Of a stretch of DNA of 64,000 nucleotides, positions 18,280 through 30,177 are shown one piece after another (position 1 is the stretch's first letter; each line of letters begins with the position of its first letter). Location of the stretch: assembly GCA_018398805.1 (NCBI GenBank), contig JAGFBZ010001543.1, positions 372,001 through 436,000 of the forward strand, written 5' to 3'. The DNA is from Hirundichthys speculiger (taxonomy: Eukaryota > Chordata > Actinopteri > Beloniformes > Exocoetidae). Under the pieces are notes generated by a model, which saw only the letters and a program-made list of their open reading frames with translations, did no database searches and was not told the origin of the DNA. Position numbers and translations under genes: made by a program.

Positions 18280-21200
18280 TTAATCCATGAATCTGCGATT
18301 GGGGTTGGCACCAAATAAACTGACTCTGATTTCAGGCATCATCTGTGAGAGTCAAGCAGACACATGAAAAACCTGAATTATCCATCAATTAGATTATGAT
18401 GACATACAGTAATCATACACTTCTTCTTTTCCTTTTGGCTTTTCTCTTCAGGGGTGGCCACGGCGAATCATCCTCCTCCATCTAACCCTATCCTCTGCAT
18501 TATCTTCTCTCACACCAAATAACTTCTACACAACTTCCAGAAAAAAAAAAAGATAAAAACTTCAGGTATATTTCAAATTGGTCAAAGACATTAAAGTCTG
18601 CAATGTGGATATATACAATAAAACTGTCTGATTCTTCCATATATTCAAAACTAGAATACTGTATAAATGCTAACAAAGACATAACCCAGTTCACAGAAGC
18701 TACAATTTGTGGAAAAAAAAAAATACTCAAGAGCATGAATGAACTTTATCACTTCAAAAAACAAACAAACAAACAAACAAACAACAACAACACAATAAAG
18801 ACTGCATGATAAAACTTTATGCATTACCAGTGCCAGTAAACAGTCTGCAGCAGACAGACTTTATTCATTTAGGATCATTAAGAATAAAAGGAGCTATGCT
18901 GCCCTCCACAGATTAACAACAGAAACTGCAGTTAATGGTCAAATTGATCTGGATTTACTGTGCATTATCAAATTTACTTTACCTGCTGTGCGATAAGCTC
19001 GAGCCTGCTCTCCAAGGTGTTGCAAACTTTGATCTTCCCATTATCATTATATACTTCAACTCCTCCACAGCTGTTAAAACAGAGGAAATATAATAATAAC
19101 CAAACTCATCTTAAATATGTCTTCTCCCATCTTCTACAATCACAGTTTAAAACATATATTTAAAATTAAATACTTTTACACACATTTGATCATCTTACAT
19201 GTCAGATGGAAGAAAGCGATCCTGGTCGATTTTGACGACTATGTTGCTCTTCACGGTGTCTTTGTAAATGGGGATGCTCTTATTAACTGCACCCTGTCAG
19301 GTTATCATAAAGAAAGCATCAGTTAGCTGTCAGTCATATATGTAACGACTGTATTCTCCTAAAGGTGATAATCACAACAAACAAGATGAACCATACTTGA
19401 ACCACTTCTACATCTTGCCGTCGGCAGCGAAGGGTAACTTTAGGCTCCAGCAACTGGTAAAATCCCTGAACAATGAAAACACATATGCTTTGAAAAGAAA
19501 TAAAAGAACAACTGGGAACACGCATGTTGGCCTCTCAGCATTCTCCTTTGACACCAGCTGGATATTTTACCTGAAGCACTAAACCCTGCAACAGTTTGGA
19601 GTATTTCTCAGGGTCCTTGGCGATCTCTGCAAGTCTTTGACGGGCTTCATTTAGCAGATCCTGAGACATAAGTGCAGGAGGAAAAGAGAGACATGTTCCA
19701 TATCAATTTAAAATAAATTTCAATGATACATAATTTCATTCATGCACAAGTGTCTTTTCATCATTTATCAAATATAATATTTAAACGTGTGTGGTAATAC
19801 AAGTTAACAGTAAAGAATATAAAGTCAACTGCATTCTTCTGAGATTTGTTAAAACACAAAAAATACAAATATGATCACTGTTGCACACAGGGTCCATGTA
19901 TTTAACTATGCATTAACGGTAAGACTTGAGCATTGACTTCTCACCATGATCATGTCATCCCGGACCTTCAACACTTTTAGCCTTGCTTGATTCATCAGGT
20001 TGGACATCTGGCTAAATGAGGGAATAGACTTTTGTTTATGAAGCAGATATAATCACGCATAGCCGAATGAGCTGAACCCCTTTTTCAAGAGGTTTCCTGC
20101 TGCCAGACACACAGACCTAGATCCACAGCTTTACTGTCAGGCATCCACCTGAGTCATAGATCTTAACAGACTCTCCAACACCTATCCGCAGCTTTAAGAA
20201 ACACTTGTCTACCTCCCAGAAGAAGATTACAGTATTGTGGAAGACATCATGCTTTATTATGAAAGTCCTGAAGAGACAGAAACCATCTGACTACCTCACC
20301 ATCAGACCAATTTAAGGGATTGTTCGTCTGAATAAGTGATCAGCAACACAAGGGCAATGCTGGAGACTGTACACTCAGTCTCTCATTGTCACTCTGTAAA
20401 CCTCAGACTTTCAGCACGGGTCAAGGGGGAATTCAAGATGTCAAGAGTCTTGACATCACCAGAAATATTCAGATGCTGTTGCAGGGTGTGTGAATGCAGA
20501 CAGAAAGAGAAGTGGTTGACCACTTTGCTGCGTTAAAAAAGTGGTGGGGAACTACTAGAAGGGACAGAGCAGACTGTCCTTCTATAAGGAAGTTTACGTT
20601 GTTCAGTTCTTGCTGCGGCATGCTGTATATCTTTTATAGGTATGCTGTGAAGAATGCAGTTTTTGCAGACATGTTTTGAGGCAGCAGATTGAGAAATAGT
20701 GACTCAAAACACAAGCTTGCTTTGAGCTGAAGAAAGCTCTGTAGACCCTGAAGCTGGTTGTGCAAAGAGGAATTCTTTACACCCTCTGCACAATGTACTT
20801 AATAAAACAGCACAGTGTCTTCAGAAACCTTTGTGGCTCTGCTGCAAAAAGGACCAATAAAAAAGAGGTGATTCCTACCCACAGCAATAACTGAAAATAA
20901 TTACTCCCTAAAAATTACAGTTCTTAATTTGATTTTTTTTTTTAAACCTTTTGTTCAGTAACATAGACTGCAACAGTCTAATTTATTTCAGATCAGCTGA
21001 GTATCAATTAATTCACCTCATTCAAAATGGATTTCACTACCCTCAAACTTGACAATAAAAAAAGTAGAAACTAATATCATTATTGATTATTACATTTTCT
21101 AAGTCTGACAACTCACATTTTCTTATGCTGTTCAATCTGTTTTTCCTTCTTCTCGTAGTATTCCATGATTTTAACACGTTGAGTCTGCACCAGACGACCT

Positions 21201-21796
21201 TTCTCTATGTTGAATTCTTCCTCTGCCTGGAAAGAAAGAAAGAAAGAAAGAAAATAAATGCATCAAGCACTCACTGGCACTGCAACAAAAATCACAAGAC
21301 TGAACAAATGAAAGACATGCTTCAATTACCTTAGCGTCGATTTCCTCAACTTTCTCATTCGCCTCTTGCTCAATGAAGGCCATCATGTGCTTTATCTGTC
21401 ACAAGAGACATTTTTTTCTTTTTAAAATTCCACTGTCCAACAAATATTCACCCAAATATTCACCTACGGCGTTTGACTAATGAAATCCAAGTGGATTCTA
21501 ATTGACAGTTAAAAGTAAGACTTCAGTTTTAGCAAGAGCGAAACATGGCTTTTTAAACTTTGAAGAGAAATGTTAACAGTAGTCAATAGCTTTCCAGATA
21601 CTCGTTTGAACGCTTAAAGAACACAACTCAAATAAACAGATAAATGCCCGACACCTTAAAATTATTAGTTAAAGACGTAACGGTTTTTTTGTTTGTTAGT
21701 TTTGTTTACATTTGGTTTACTTTGCGTCCAATGTGGTACACCTTAGTTATTACAAGCTTTTACCTGCTTTTGTACGTCAGCATCAGTGAGCGCCAT
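18280..21796 (-). CDS. atp6v1e1: V-type proton ATPase subunit E1, nine coding exons
   Basis: Subunit E forms, with subunit G, the peripheral stalks that hold the catalytic V1 head of the vacuolar proton pump against the membrane sector. Exons in transcript order: 21764-21796, 21330-21395, 21117-21226, 19945-20011, 19571-19660, 19397-19465, 19199-19293, 18983-19070, 18280-18342. They sum to 681 bases, 226 residues, the usual vertebrate length, with every phase consistent. The N-terminus is [20 protein letters not shown], followed by the long charged helix ([30 protein letters not shown]). The C-terminal domain has [14 protein letters not shown] and ends [11 protein letters not shown]. The start is fixed by the conserved N-terminus and a G at -3. 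It is tail-to-tail with slc25a18 and head-to-head with bcl2l13. Confidence 0.97.
18425..18530. repeat. Dispersed fish repeat upstream of the last atp6v1e1 exon
   Basis: CTTCAGGGGTGGCCACGGCG followed by CATCTAACCCTATCCTCTGC and TTCTCTCACACCAAATAACT is a block found widely in teleost genomes as part of a LINE-like repeat. It is truncated, non-coding, and lies in an atp6v1e1 intron. Confidence 0.45.
20040..20900. other. Unrecognised sequence in atp6v1e1 intron 3
   Basis: This is denser in mixed bases than its surroundings and has repeat-like character (for example GACACTGTGCTGTTTTATTA on the minus strand). No protein homology could be read on either strand. It may be an old retroelement or LTR piece. 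Confidence 0.25.
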
Positions 21797-22582
21797 GTCT
21801 GCTCTTAGCTTAGATGCGTTTTGTTTTTTTTAAGTTTAAAAAAGAATTCTATCAGGCGCGACTGTTCAGCGAACAAGTAACCGTTGAACGGACAGACTAT
21901 CCTAGTAATCGAGGCTGCCTCAAAATAAGGGGCTATACTTCCGGTCTTAACTTTCAAAATAAAAGGAGTGTCAGACAATTAACAACAGAAAAGTCCTCAT
22001 CTGCTCAGATTTTGCAGATTTCAGTATACGCATCTACCACACAGTTTTCATAGTATTTGATATATTTAAGTGTTAGCGGAGAAACAAGAACACAATGATT
22101 TCACAATTAACAACCCCTGTAACTCCAGGATCAGCCACATAAAAAGTGTTAATTTGAAAATCCACCGTTTCCTGGTGAAGAGGAGAACTTAATTTGTTTC
22201 GATACGCTTAATTAACGGCTCTTTCTTTTACGAAGCTCAATATTTTCAGTTGAGAATTACAATATTTTCTTGTTTTTAAAGCCGTCTTGGTGCCTTTTAA
22301 CTAAAAAAAGTGTTATTTTGAAGGGAGTTGCGGAATATCATTGTTACATTTTTGCTAACTCACTGTTCCACCCGGAGCACAGTGTGTGTTGCAGTTGTGA
22401 GCTACAGTGTGTTGCAGTTGTGTGCTACAGTGTGTTGCAGTTGTGAGCTACAGTGTGTTGCAGTTGTGAGCTACTGCTACCAGCCAGTGGTGCTCTTCAC
22501 TCCAGCTACCGCTGCAGGACATTGTGTTGCATAATTTTCTTCAGCTTGTTGCTTGTGTTCACCTGGTTTGCTTTTGGAGAAG
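21797..22582. promoter_or_regulatory. Shared upstream region of atp6v1e1 (-) and bcl2l13 (+)
   Basis: The atp6v1e1 start codon is at 21796 on the minus strand. A likely bcl2l13 leader exon ends at about 22582 (TTTTGGAGAAG then GTGAGTAAG). The two genes therefore diverge from under 0.8 kb, typical of a bidirectional promoter. An ETS-like ACTTCCGG lies at about 21938-21945. No TATA box is convincing. A 23-bp tandem repeat occupies 22381-22474. Confidence 0.45.
22381..22474. repeat. Four-copy 23-bp tandem repeat near the bcl2l13 leader
   Basis: The unit AGTGTGTTGCAGTTGTGAGC+TAC is repeated four times with few differences (first copy two bases longer, second with TGTGCTAC). It lies just upstream of, or inside, the inferred non-coding first exon of bcl2l13. 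Confidence 0.8.
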
Positions 22583-23369
22583 GTGAGTAAGACGTAAATA
22601 CTTGTGGAGCCTACACTGAGTTGAAATGAAGTTTTATGCTTTCATAATATTGGGAGTGTCACATTTCGCTAACATGGGCTGCATGTGAGCTAAGAGGTTC
22701 GGTTACGACATGTTTTTCCAAAGATGGTCTCTGTTGAAGCCATGATGAAAAATTCTGAAAAGGCATGGTAAATGCCTTCGGTTATATTATAGGGTCTGAA
22801 AGAACAACGTGAACCAATCATGGTTATTTTAGTTACTCTGATTCAGTACTCTTAGAAAAATACGCTGTTTAATTTTGATAGTTGTAGCCGGAAGTCTTGC
22901 ATTAATTTGCCAGACTTGACATTAGTGGAACTTCAGGTCCACATGGTGTCGCCTCGGCTTGGCAGGGCAGTGTGAAATGTAAAACTTAAACGTTACAAAT
23001 CTAAGAGTGGCGTAACTGTATTTAAATTTACATCAGGCATTTGTTCTGCAGATGTGCTAATTTAAGAGTTTGTACAACTCTTGTTTGCCACGTGTTGCTT
23101 CATGGCTTAGGTACAAAATGTACCTGTACATTTTATTCTTCCTCTGTCCTCATTCTTTACCACTGGAACTTTAGAAGTTCAACAGTTTTATCTGTTAATT
23201 AATAAGATTTGGCTAAATACTTCTGATGACCTGGGCAAAGTGAATGTATACCATTAGAGTCCATGCAACTTTGTGAAATTGAGTCGGGGATCTGTTTTAT
23301 ATCATATGGAACAGCTTGATAATAGTTAAATAATGGATGATGTCACAAAAAGTCAGAGTATAGTTATGG

Positions 23370-23372
<3 letters not shown>

Positions 23373-23438
<66 letters not shown>
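23373..23438. repeat. (TA)n microsatellite, about 33 units
   Basis: Uninterrupted TA dinucleotides about 50 bases before the acceptor of the first coding exon of bcl2l13. Tyr-Ile-repeat reading frames across it are artefacts. Confidence 0.95.
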
Positions 23439-23441
<3 letters not shown>

Positions 23442-23551
23442 ATATTTTTATTTTTTGACTTTTTTTTTTCCTCTGACGTTTTCTGCAGGTGAGGCGTCCA
23501 TCTTCAACCGTAGGAATTGATGTGCCTGAGAGTCTGACACAGTTCCATTCA

Positions 23552-26500
23552 ATGGCTACCTTGGGCTCCACCTCTAGTGCCTCCATCGTGACTACTGTGC
23601 CTGAGGCTTTCCATTATGAAACCAAATATATTTTGCTGAACTACCTGGGAATGCCAGCTGTTGATAGATCACAGGCACCAAGAAAAGATGAAGGTGAGAG
23701 TTAAGACTTTTGCTCTCTGCTTTCACATGCACACATGGCTGTAAACATTTGGAGTGTGTAGGTATGTAGCCACCTGTTTAACTCCTGAATTTAGCTCTAG
23801 CTGACTTTGGCATGGAAGTGGATTCAGAAGGCTAGTGAACCCACTCCAAAGTAGCCAGGGCTTGTAATCAAATAGATGACCTGTGAGACACTACACGAGC
23901 CCAGCTGCAATCCTTCCAGGATTCTTAGATGGTTTCAGGACTGAGCTGTTTTTCTTGATAGTTTTCTAGAAGCCCTATGCCATGACCTGCTTGCAAGATT
24001 TTTTTTTCTTATCTTGTCCTCTTTGCGCCCAACATACAAAAACCAGTGTGTTCGTGAATGTCTTTTGACCACATTTAATCACAAATGGCTCTTTTGTTAC
24101 TTTTTCCCTCTCCAAATATATCCCTTTTATGCAATGGTTGAGAAATAATGTGTGAAACTAGATGCCATTTGTAGCCCATTGTGCTTTCTTTGTGCAAGAT
24201 GAATAAGTGGCTGCACAGTGTTGGTGGCTAAATAAGTCTTATAGATTACAGGGATTAAATCACTAAAATCTTTTAACAGTAAATCATCTCAGTTATAAGG
24301 GAATACAGTTGTACAGTAGGGTAGATTTATGATGCATGCCTTTCTCTCTGTGTTTTGAGTAGGGTTTAAAAAAAAAGTGGGAGTTTGATGTATTTCCTGT
24401 CCATTTTGATGTTGCGTGCATGCTTGAAATGGGCAGAGAGAGGCAGCTGAGTGGCTGATCCCAGCTTTCCGCTCAACCCAGTCCAATTTCTGACAGCCTG
24501 TCATGTGTAATCAGTGTAGGCTTTTTTGCGCACCAGTAGACCAAAGCAAAATACTTGTCTGTCTAGCTGTCTGGCTCAGTGCTGAGGCAGCACCAAGCCT
24601 AGAAAAACCAACATGGATTCTCAGGGTGTTTATACATGAGATACACAAGGGATGATTCCTTTTTTTCCCCCTACCGATCGTCATAAAAAAAGGGGAACAA
24701 AATTTGAATTCAGTCAAGAAAATGTCAGATTTACTACTTATTTAGTATGTGCTGTTTCAAACCAGCAGAACTTACAGTCATCAACTCATCATAGCAGAAA
24801 TGACCAATCCCTCTGAGTTGAATGGGAAAGATCAAATGAAGCTGGATCTCTCCAGGATGAATAGATTCTCTCAGAATGTGTTTTGTGTAAACTTGAAAGC
24901 TCATGATAACACACCCGTGTGGTCTTTTGTCTTTAAAAAAAAAATGTTTATACCCCTTCTCTTGCCATTATATCCCCAGGGGTGTAGACTCAATTTTATA
25001 AATAATTCACTTTCATATAAGCTGTGCATTGGTGCCTTGTATATGCACAATAGTGATTGCAATTTTTTTTTTCTATTATTCTTGTTTCAGCATAGCAACA
25101 TAATTTGAAAGAAGAGTAAGTTTTTTTTTAGTTTATGTTAATTGAACATAAAACAAAAAAAAACCAAAGATTGTTCTCTGCAGAAAAGTTGGTGTTTGTG
25201 TATCGTTTGTTGGTAAACTGTGTATTTAGTGTTATGCTAAGGGTGCAGGCATCATCATCATAGTAGTTTAGAAACTTGAAAAACAAAAGTTCAAGTTTCT
25301 AAAATTTAGAAACTTGAAAAACATAGATAAGAGAGATAAACACAAAATATATAAAATAAAAGTTAAGAGAGAAAAACTGAATAACCTTTGACGTGGTATT
25401 GTTTAATGTTTTATGAAGCGTGCATGTATGAATGGGAGAGAGACTGTTGGTTCATATTTAATGTTTTTTTTTCAGGAGATGTTCAGAAGGAGAAGGCCAG
25501 AATGATAAAAAACCAAATAGAAGAAGAGCTGAAACAACTGGAAGATGAAATGTCCACCTGTGAGTTTTTTCTTTTTTAACTTTTATTTATTTATTCTTTT
25601 TACATACCCACTTTTTACATACCCACTGATGGCTCTTTCAGACTACATGATTTTAGACCAGATTTGCCAGTTGCTAAACTTGCTGTCACTGGTCAGGAAT
25701 TGGCATGAGTTTGGCATTGTTCTGTGAACAACTCAAAGACTTGTAAGAGATGCTTGTTGGTGCATTATTTGTTATTATTTATAAGCCTTTATTTAACCAA
25801 GTTATTCCAACTGAGATCAAAGATCTCTTTTACATGGAAGACCTGGGCCACACACAGAATCACTGCTGAACCTTTGCTGATGGCCAACAGATATTACACA
25901 AGCCAAATATCTGAAGCCATTGGGGGAATTCCTACTCAGGCTCCAGCCGAGGAGAGAGCATGGCATCAGGAGAGGTCACCATGAGGAAAGGAATCCTGAA
26001 CATAAAATCTGCGAAGCACAGGGATACGCACATAACACGGCAAACAACAATATGAGCAGGCAGCTAATTTTTTTTGTTAAAACCATCTTTGTTGCTTACC
26101 TTCAACTGTCTCTGTAGCATAGTCTCTGATGTGTGCTGTTCCAGTCCTTTACCCAAAGCTTTGTTTTAGAGAACAGTCAGGTGACCAAGTTGCTATTGGA
26201 TCACATAGTGCAGTGGTGCGCAAACTGTGGTACGTGTACCACCAGTGGTACGCGAGCACTCTGGTGGTATGCGGGGAACGTCATGACTTTCCACATTTTT
26301 TCCACAATTGCACTTAAAAAAAAAAAAAATCTGAAACATACAATGCATTATGAATACGACGTTTCAAACGAAATGTGCAGCTTGAGATAATTTAAAATTG
26401 TCTTTAAAAAAAAATTGTTGCATTGCAGATGTAACAACTTTTGAGAGTGTTTATTTTGCTCTGTATGAGAGTATGAGTATGTGAGAATTGTTGGACAGAG

Positions 26501-29500
26501 TTGTAAATGTCTGATTTAGTAAGGTAACAATTCAGGTAACAATAAATAACCAAAAATAAGGAATAAACATCTGTAAGCTCCGCCCCCTCCCTAGTTACTG
26601 TTGCTAGGTCGGACAAACTTGCTGCTGTGTTAATTCGCTATTTTTCTGATGTGTGTCATCAGTGTTAATATTATACTATAATAACGCCATGGTGAAATAT
26701 TGCTGCTGGGGACCTGCAACAGTGACTCGAGGTGTCTAGAACATTTGGAGGGAACATTTTTTATTCCCTTTTCCTAAACCGAAACAAATGCTGGATTAAT
26801 GCAGGCGTAGGTTAAGTTGTGTCCATCCACACAAGCAACTGAATGTGGGGAAAGTTACAAAACACACCTACATTTACTCCAAGGTAAGTTTACTTAGTTT
26901 ATTAGATGATTGATTTAATCACCGTTTAGTAAAAGTAATAATTGATTTAGCGGCAAGGAGGATGATGAGTTCTCTGTTAGCATTAGCTCTGGTCCATAGG
27001 TCTATTCCACCTAGAGCTATGTTAACATGAGACAGTCGCAGCATTGTATTAATATAATTAATAAAGTGACGTTAACATCACTAGCCTCACCTTATACCTA
27101 ACAAAATAAATATCCAGGGCCATATATATTTGTAGACAACAAGGCAGGCTTATAGGTGGCTAGCGAGCTCTGACTTCAAGACTCCACATTACAAAATAGT
27201 GAAAGCTATAATATGAATAGCCCGACGTGAGACACCTAAGGAGAACCATAACTATTGGAATTTTTCTCATTGTTTTGGACCAAAAAAATAATAAAGTTAA
27301 ATAATAAGTTAACTTTTCTGCATTCTCCCTGTGTTGTACCATTTGCAGCCTTTGCCAGCACAGGCTTTGACCACCATACATCACCGGTATTCAGTCCAGC
27401 AAATCCAGACAGTTCTATTGAAGACTGCCTTGCTGCAGTGGGAGACAAAGTGGCCCAAGATCTTGGTGCACACCTGACAGCAGCTGTACAAGCACTTCTC
27501 ACAGGGTGAGTTGCAACACAATTTACTTCATTTCAGTTCAATAAGTGCTTATAGCTTTTTGCCCTGTTCGCATGGGACAAGTGTTATGTTTAGTTCAATG
27601 CATTCAGATGGGATAAGTGAAATCTGTGTTTTACGATAATCCACAGACATTATTTCCTGACAGGTGTTGTCAAGGCCTTATGTATTGTTAATGCTTGCTT
27701 GCTTCCACTTTGGCGGCTCCCTGTTTGGGGTTGCAGCGGAATGATCCGCATGATCAGTTTGGCACAAATTTTACGCCAGATGCCCTTCCTGATGCAACTG
27801 GGACTCCAACCCGGATTTCCTGTGTGGTAGACGACTAAGCCCCCGGGAAGACTACATAATAGTTAACATTTACTTCACTAAAACTTTAATCATGATATGA
27901 ATCCTTGGCTTATACATACATGATTACGAGGGAATATTGAATTGGACAGGTCTGATCATACATGGTGGACTTTGACAACAACAAGTGATGTATCTCTTCC
28001 CCCCCCAATAAAAAGTATCCCATGACTTCTGTGTTGGTAATTCATGACGGATTAAAATCACAGAAGTCCTCCAGATTTATTACATCTTACCACAGGTCTC
28101 CAGATAATACTGTGCAAATAGGGCATTAAAATATGATTTTGTTTTGAAAAAATAATGGACTATAGTTATCATATATGTTATTAGAGAGTTCATTTGGTAC
28201 TTTCCTGAGTGTACTGTTTGTAGTCCTTCCAATATGTACATTTTTATTTGGAAACATTCTTCCTTGCCACAAAGAACACTGGGGTTCTTCAATGTTAAAG
28301 GAGTGAAAATCTCACTGTTGATGTTGACAAGACAATGTTATTATGTATAATGCTCTTTTGATTTTGTGCAGTCAGCTGGAAGACATTTTTTGACATTTCA
28401 TTGAAATATGAAACGTCTACTAAATAATCAGTAAATAACCTTAAAAACATGGCCGCTGACATGTTTGGTATAGTCATTAAATTTACATACAATAATGCAG
28501 CCCAGTATTGAAACCATAAATGTAGTTCCTTTTGTGCTACTTGGTTAGGTTAGATATAATCTAAATGAACTCCACTGTGTTTCAGCCATTTTACAGCTTT
28601 GTGCTCCCGTGATCAGATGGCAGATAATACTTTTTCAGTGTCAGTGGAAGCAGTGGCTGGGGTGGATTTTGCTTTCTTTGGCTCTCTACAGATGTTCAGC
28701 AGAACATGGTAATTTGGCCCTGATGAACAAGAGGAGGCACTGACAAGTTCTCAATACATTATTTCCTGGTCCAAAAAGTATTGAATTGCTCAACCGTAGA
28801 TCCATTGATGTAAATGTCAGTGTGTGTTTAGCTTTGATTATTATTGTGATTGTTATTATTGCAGCAGGTTGTTCTCTATGCACCATACTTCTAGATCTTT
28901 TTTTTATCACGACATGAATTTTCATAATTCTTTTTTGACACTAACAAAGATGCCAGTGCCTAACTTTACAGGAGAGTTTTCTTCATGTCTAGGTAGTCAG
29001 GAGTATACACACTTTCTGTATTTATTCAGACAGATTGAAGTTGTTGAATAAAAGGAGAGATGACAAATTAACCGTTGACATTAATACAAAATGTGGAAGG
29101 ATCTACTTTAAGGTGAGTGGTATGATGTCTTTGTGTTTCAGACCTCTCGACTACTGGAGGTTTAGAAGCACAACATTGGATCTTTCAACACACACACAGG
29201 GAGGCTGGAGCAAGGTAAGCTGCTTGACTTGTAAAGCTACTGGTGAACGATTTAGCCCAGTCAAAGAGGTGGCAATATTAATTTTCTTGATTGATGAAAT
29301 AACTTTTTTTTTTTTTATTGTAAACAGTATACTGTTTCCTTGTGGTGTGTGTGTATGTATATATCAGGGCATAAAATGGCGACTAATTGGTCGCCAAATG
29401 CGACCAAAATTTGACCATTTCGACTGTTTTTTCTGCCTTTTCACCAGTAGCGAGGGTAGGGCCCTATGGAATCCGCAATTCTGTGATTGCAGGAATTGGA

Positions 29501-30126
29501 GATTAAAAATGAAATTCACTTTAAATGCGCGATATAACAGAACTGAACGGCAATTTGCGTAAAATAAAAATGTTTTTCTCCGGGACTAAAATTAACTTTT
29601 CTTTTGGAAAAAATGTTCCAAGAGGGGTCACTAAAAGGTGGGGACACTCTAGCTTCTGCCCCTGCTTTCCTCATTAAAAAAAAAAAAATTTGAAGCGGCC
29701 ACCTGAGAAACCAGCGATGAAGCGGAGGAACTACCGGCTTACTCCCAGGTACAGGGCAGAGCAGTTTCTCCGAGATTTATTATGTGTCTGGCGATTCAAT
29801 GTTCTGCAAGTTTAGCCAGCACACAGTTGAATGGGCACGCAAAGATACGTGCGAGGATCACTTACATCTATCCATTTGCTCCTGCTTCGTCCAGACTCTG
29901 GTCGCGGAGGCAGCAGCTTCAGCAGAGAGACCCAGACCTCCCTCCCCCCGGCCGCTACTTATTTCCCTCAATGACTTGAAAATAAATTTTTATTTTTGTT
30001 CATTTATTTCATTTATTGACTGTTCATTTATTTCTTAGTATGACAACTGCTAAAATCAGCAGGGATCAAATACTTATTTCCTCCACTGTGTGTGTGTATA
30101 TATATGTGTGTGTGTGTGTGTGTATA

Positions 30127-30177
<51 letters not shown>

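Noticed and set aside
21083..21386. Small plus-strand and read-through minus-strand frames near atp6v1e1 exons 2 and 3
   Set aside because: They include intron sequence (a GAAA microsatellite); the real exons end at canonical donors.
24289..25108. Several 60-120 codon frames in bcl2l13 intron 1
   Set aside because: No recognisable domain, low-complexity ends and no splice logic; expected by chance in this much sequence.
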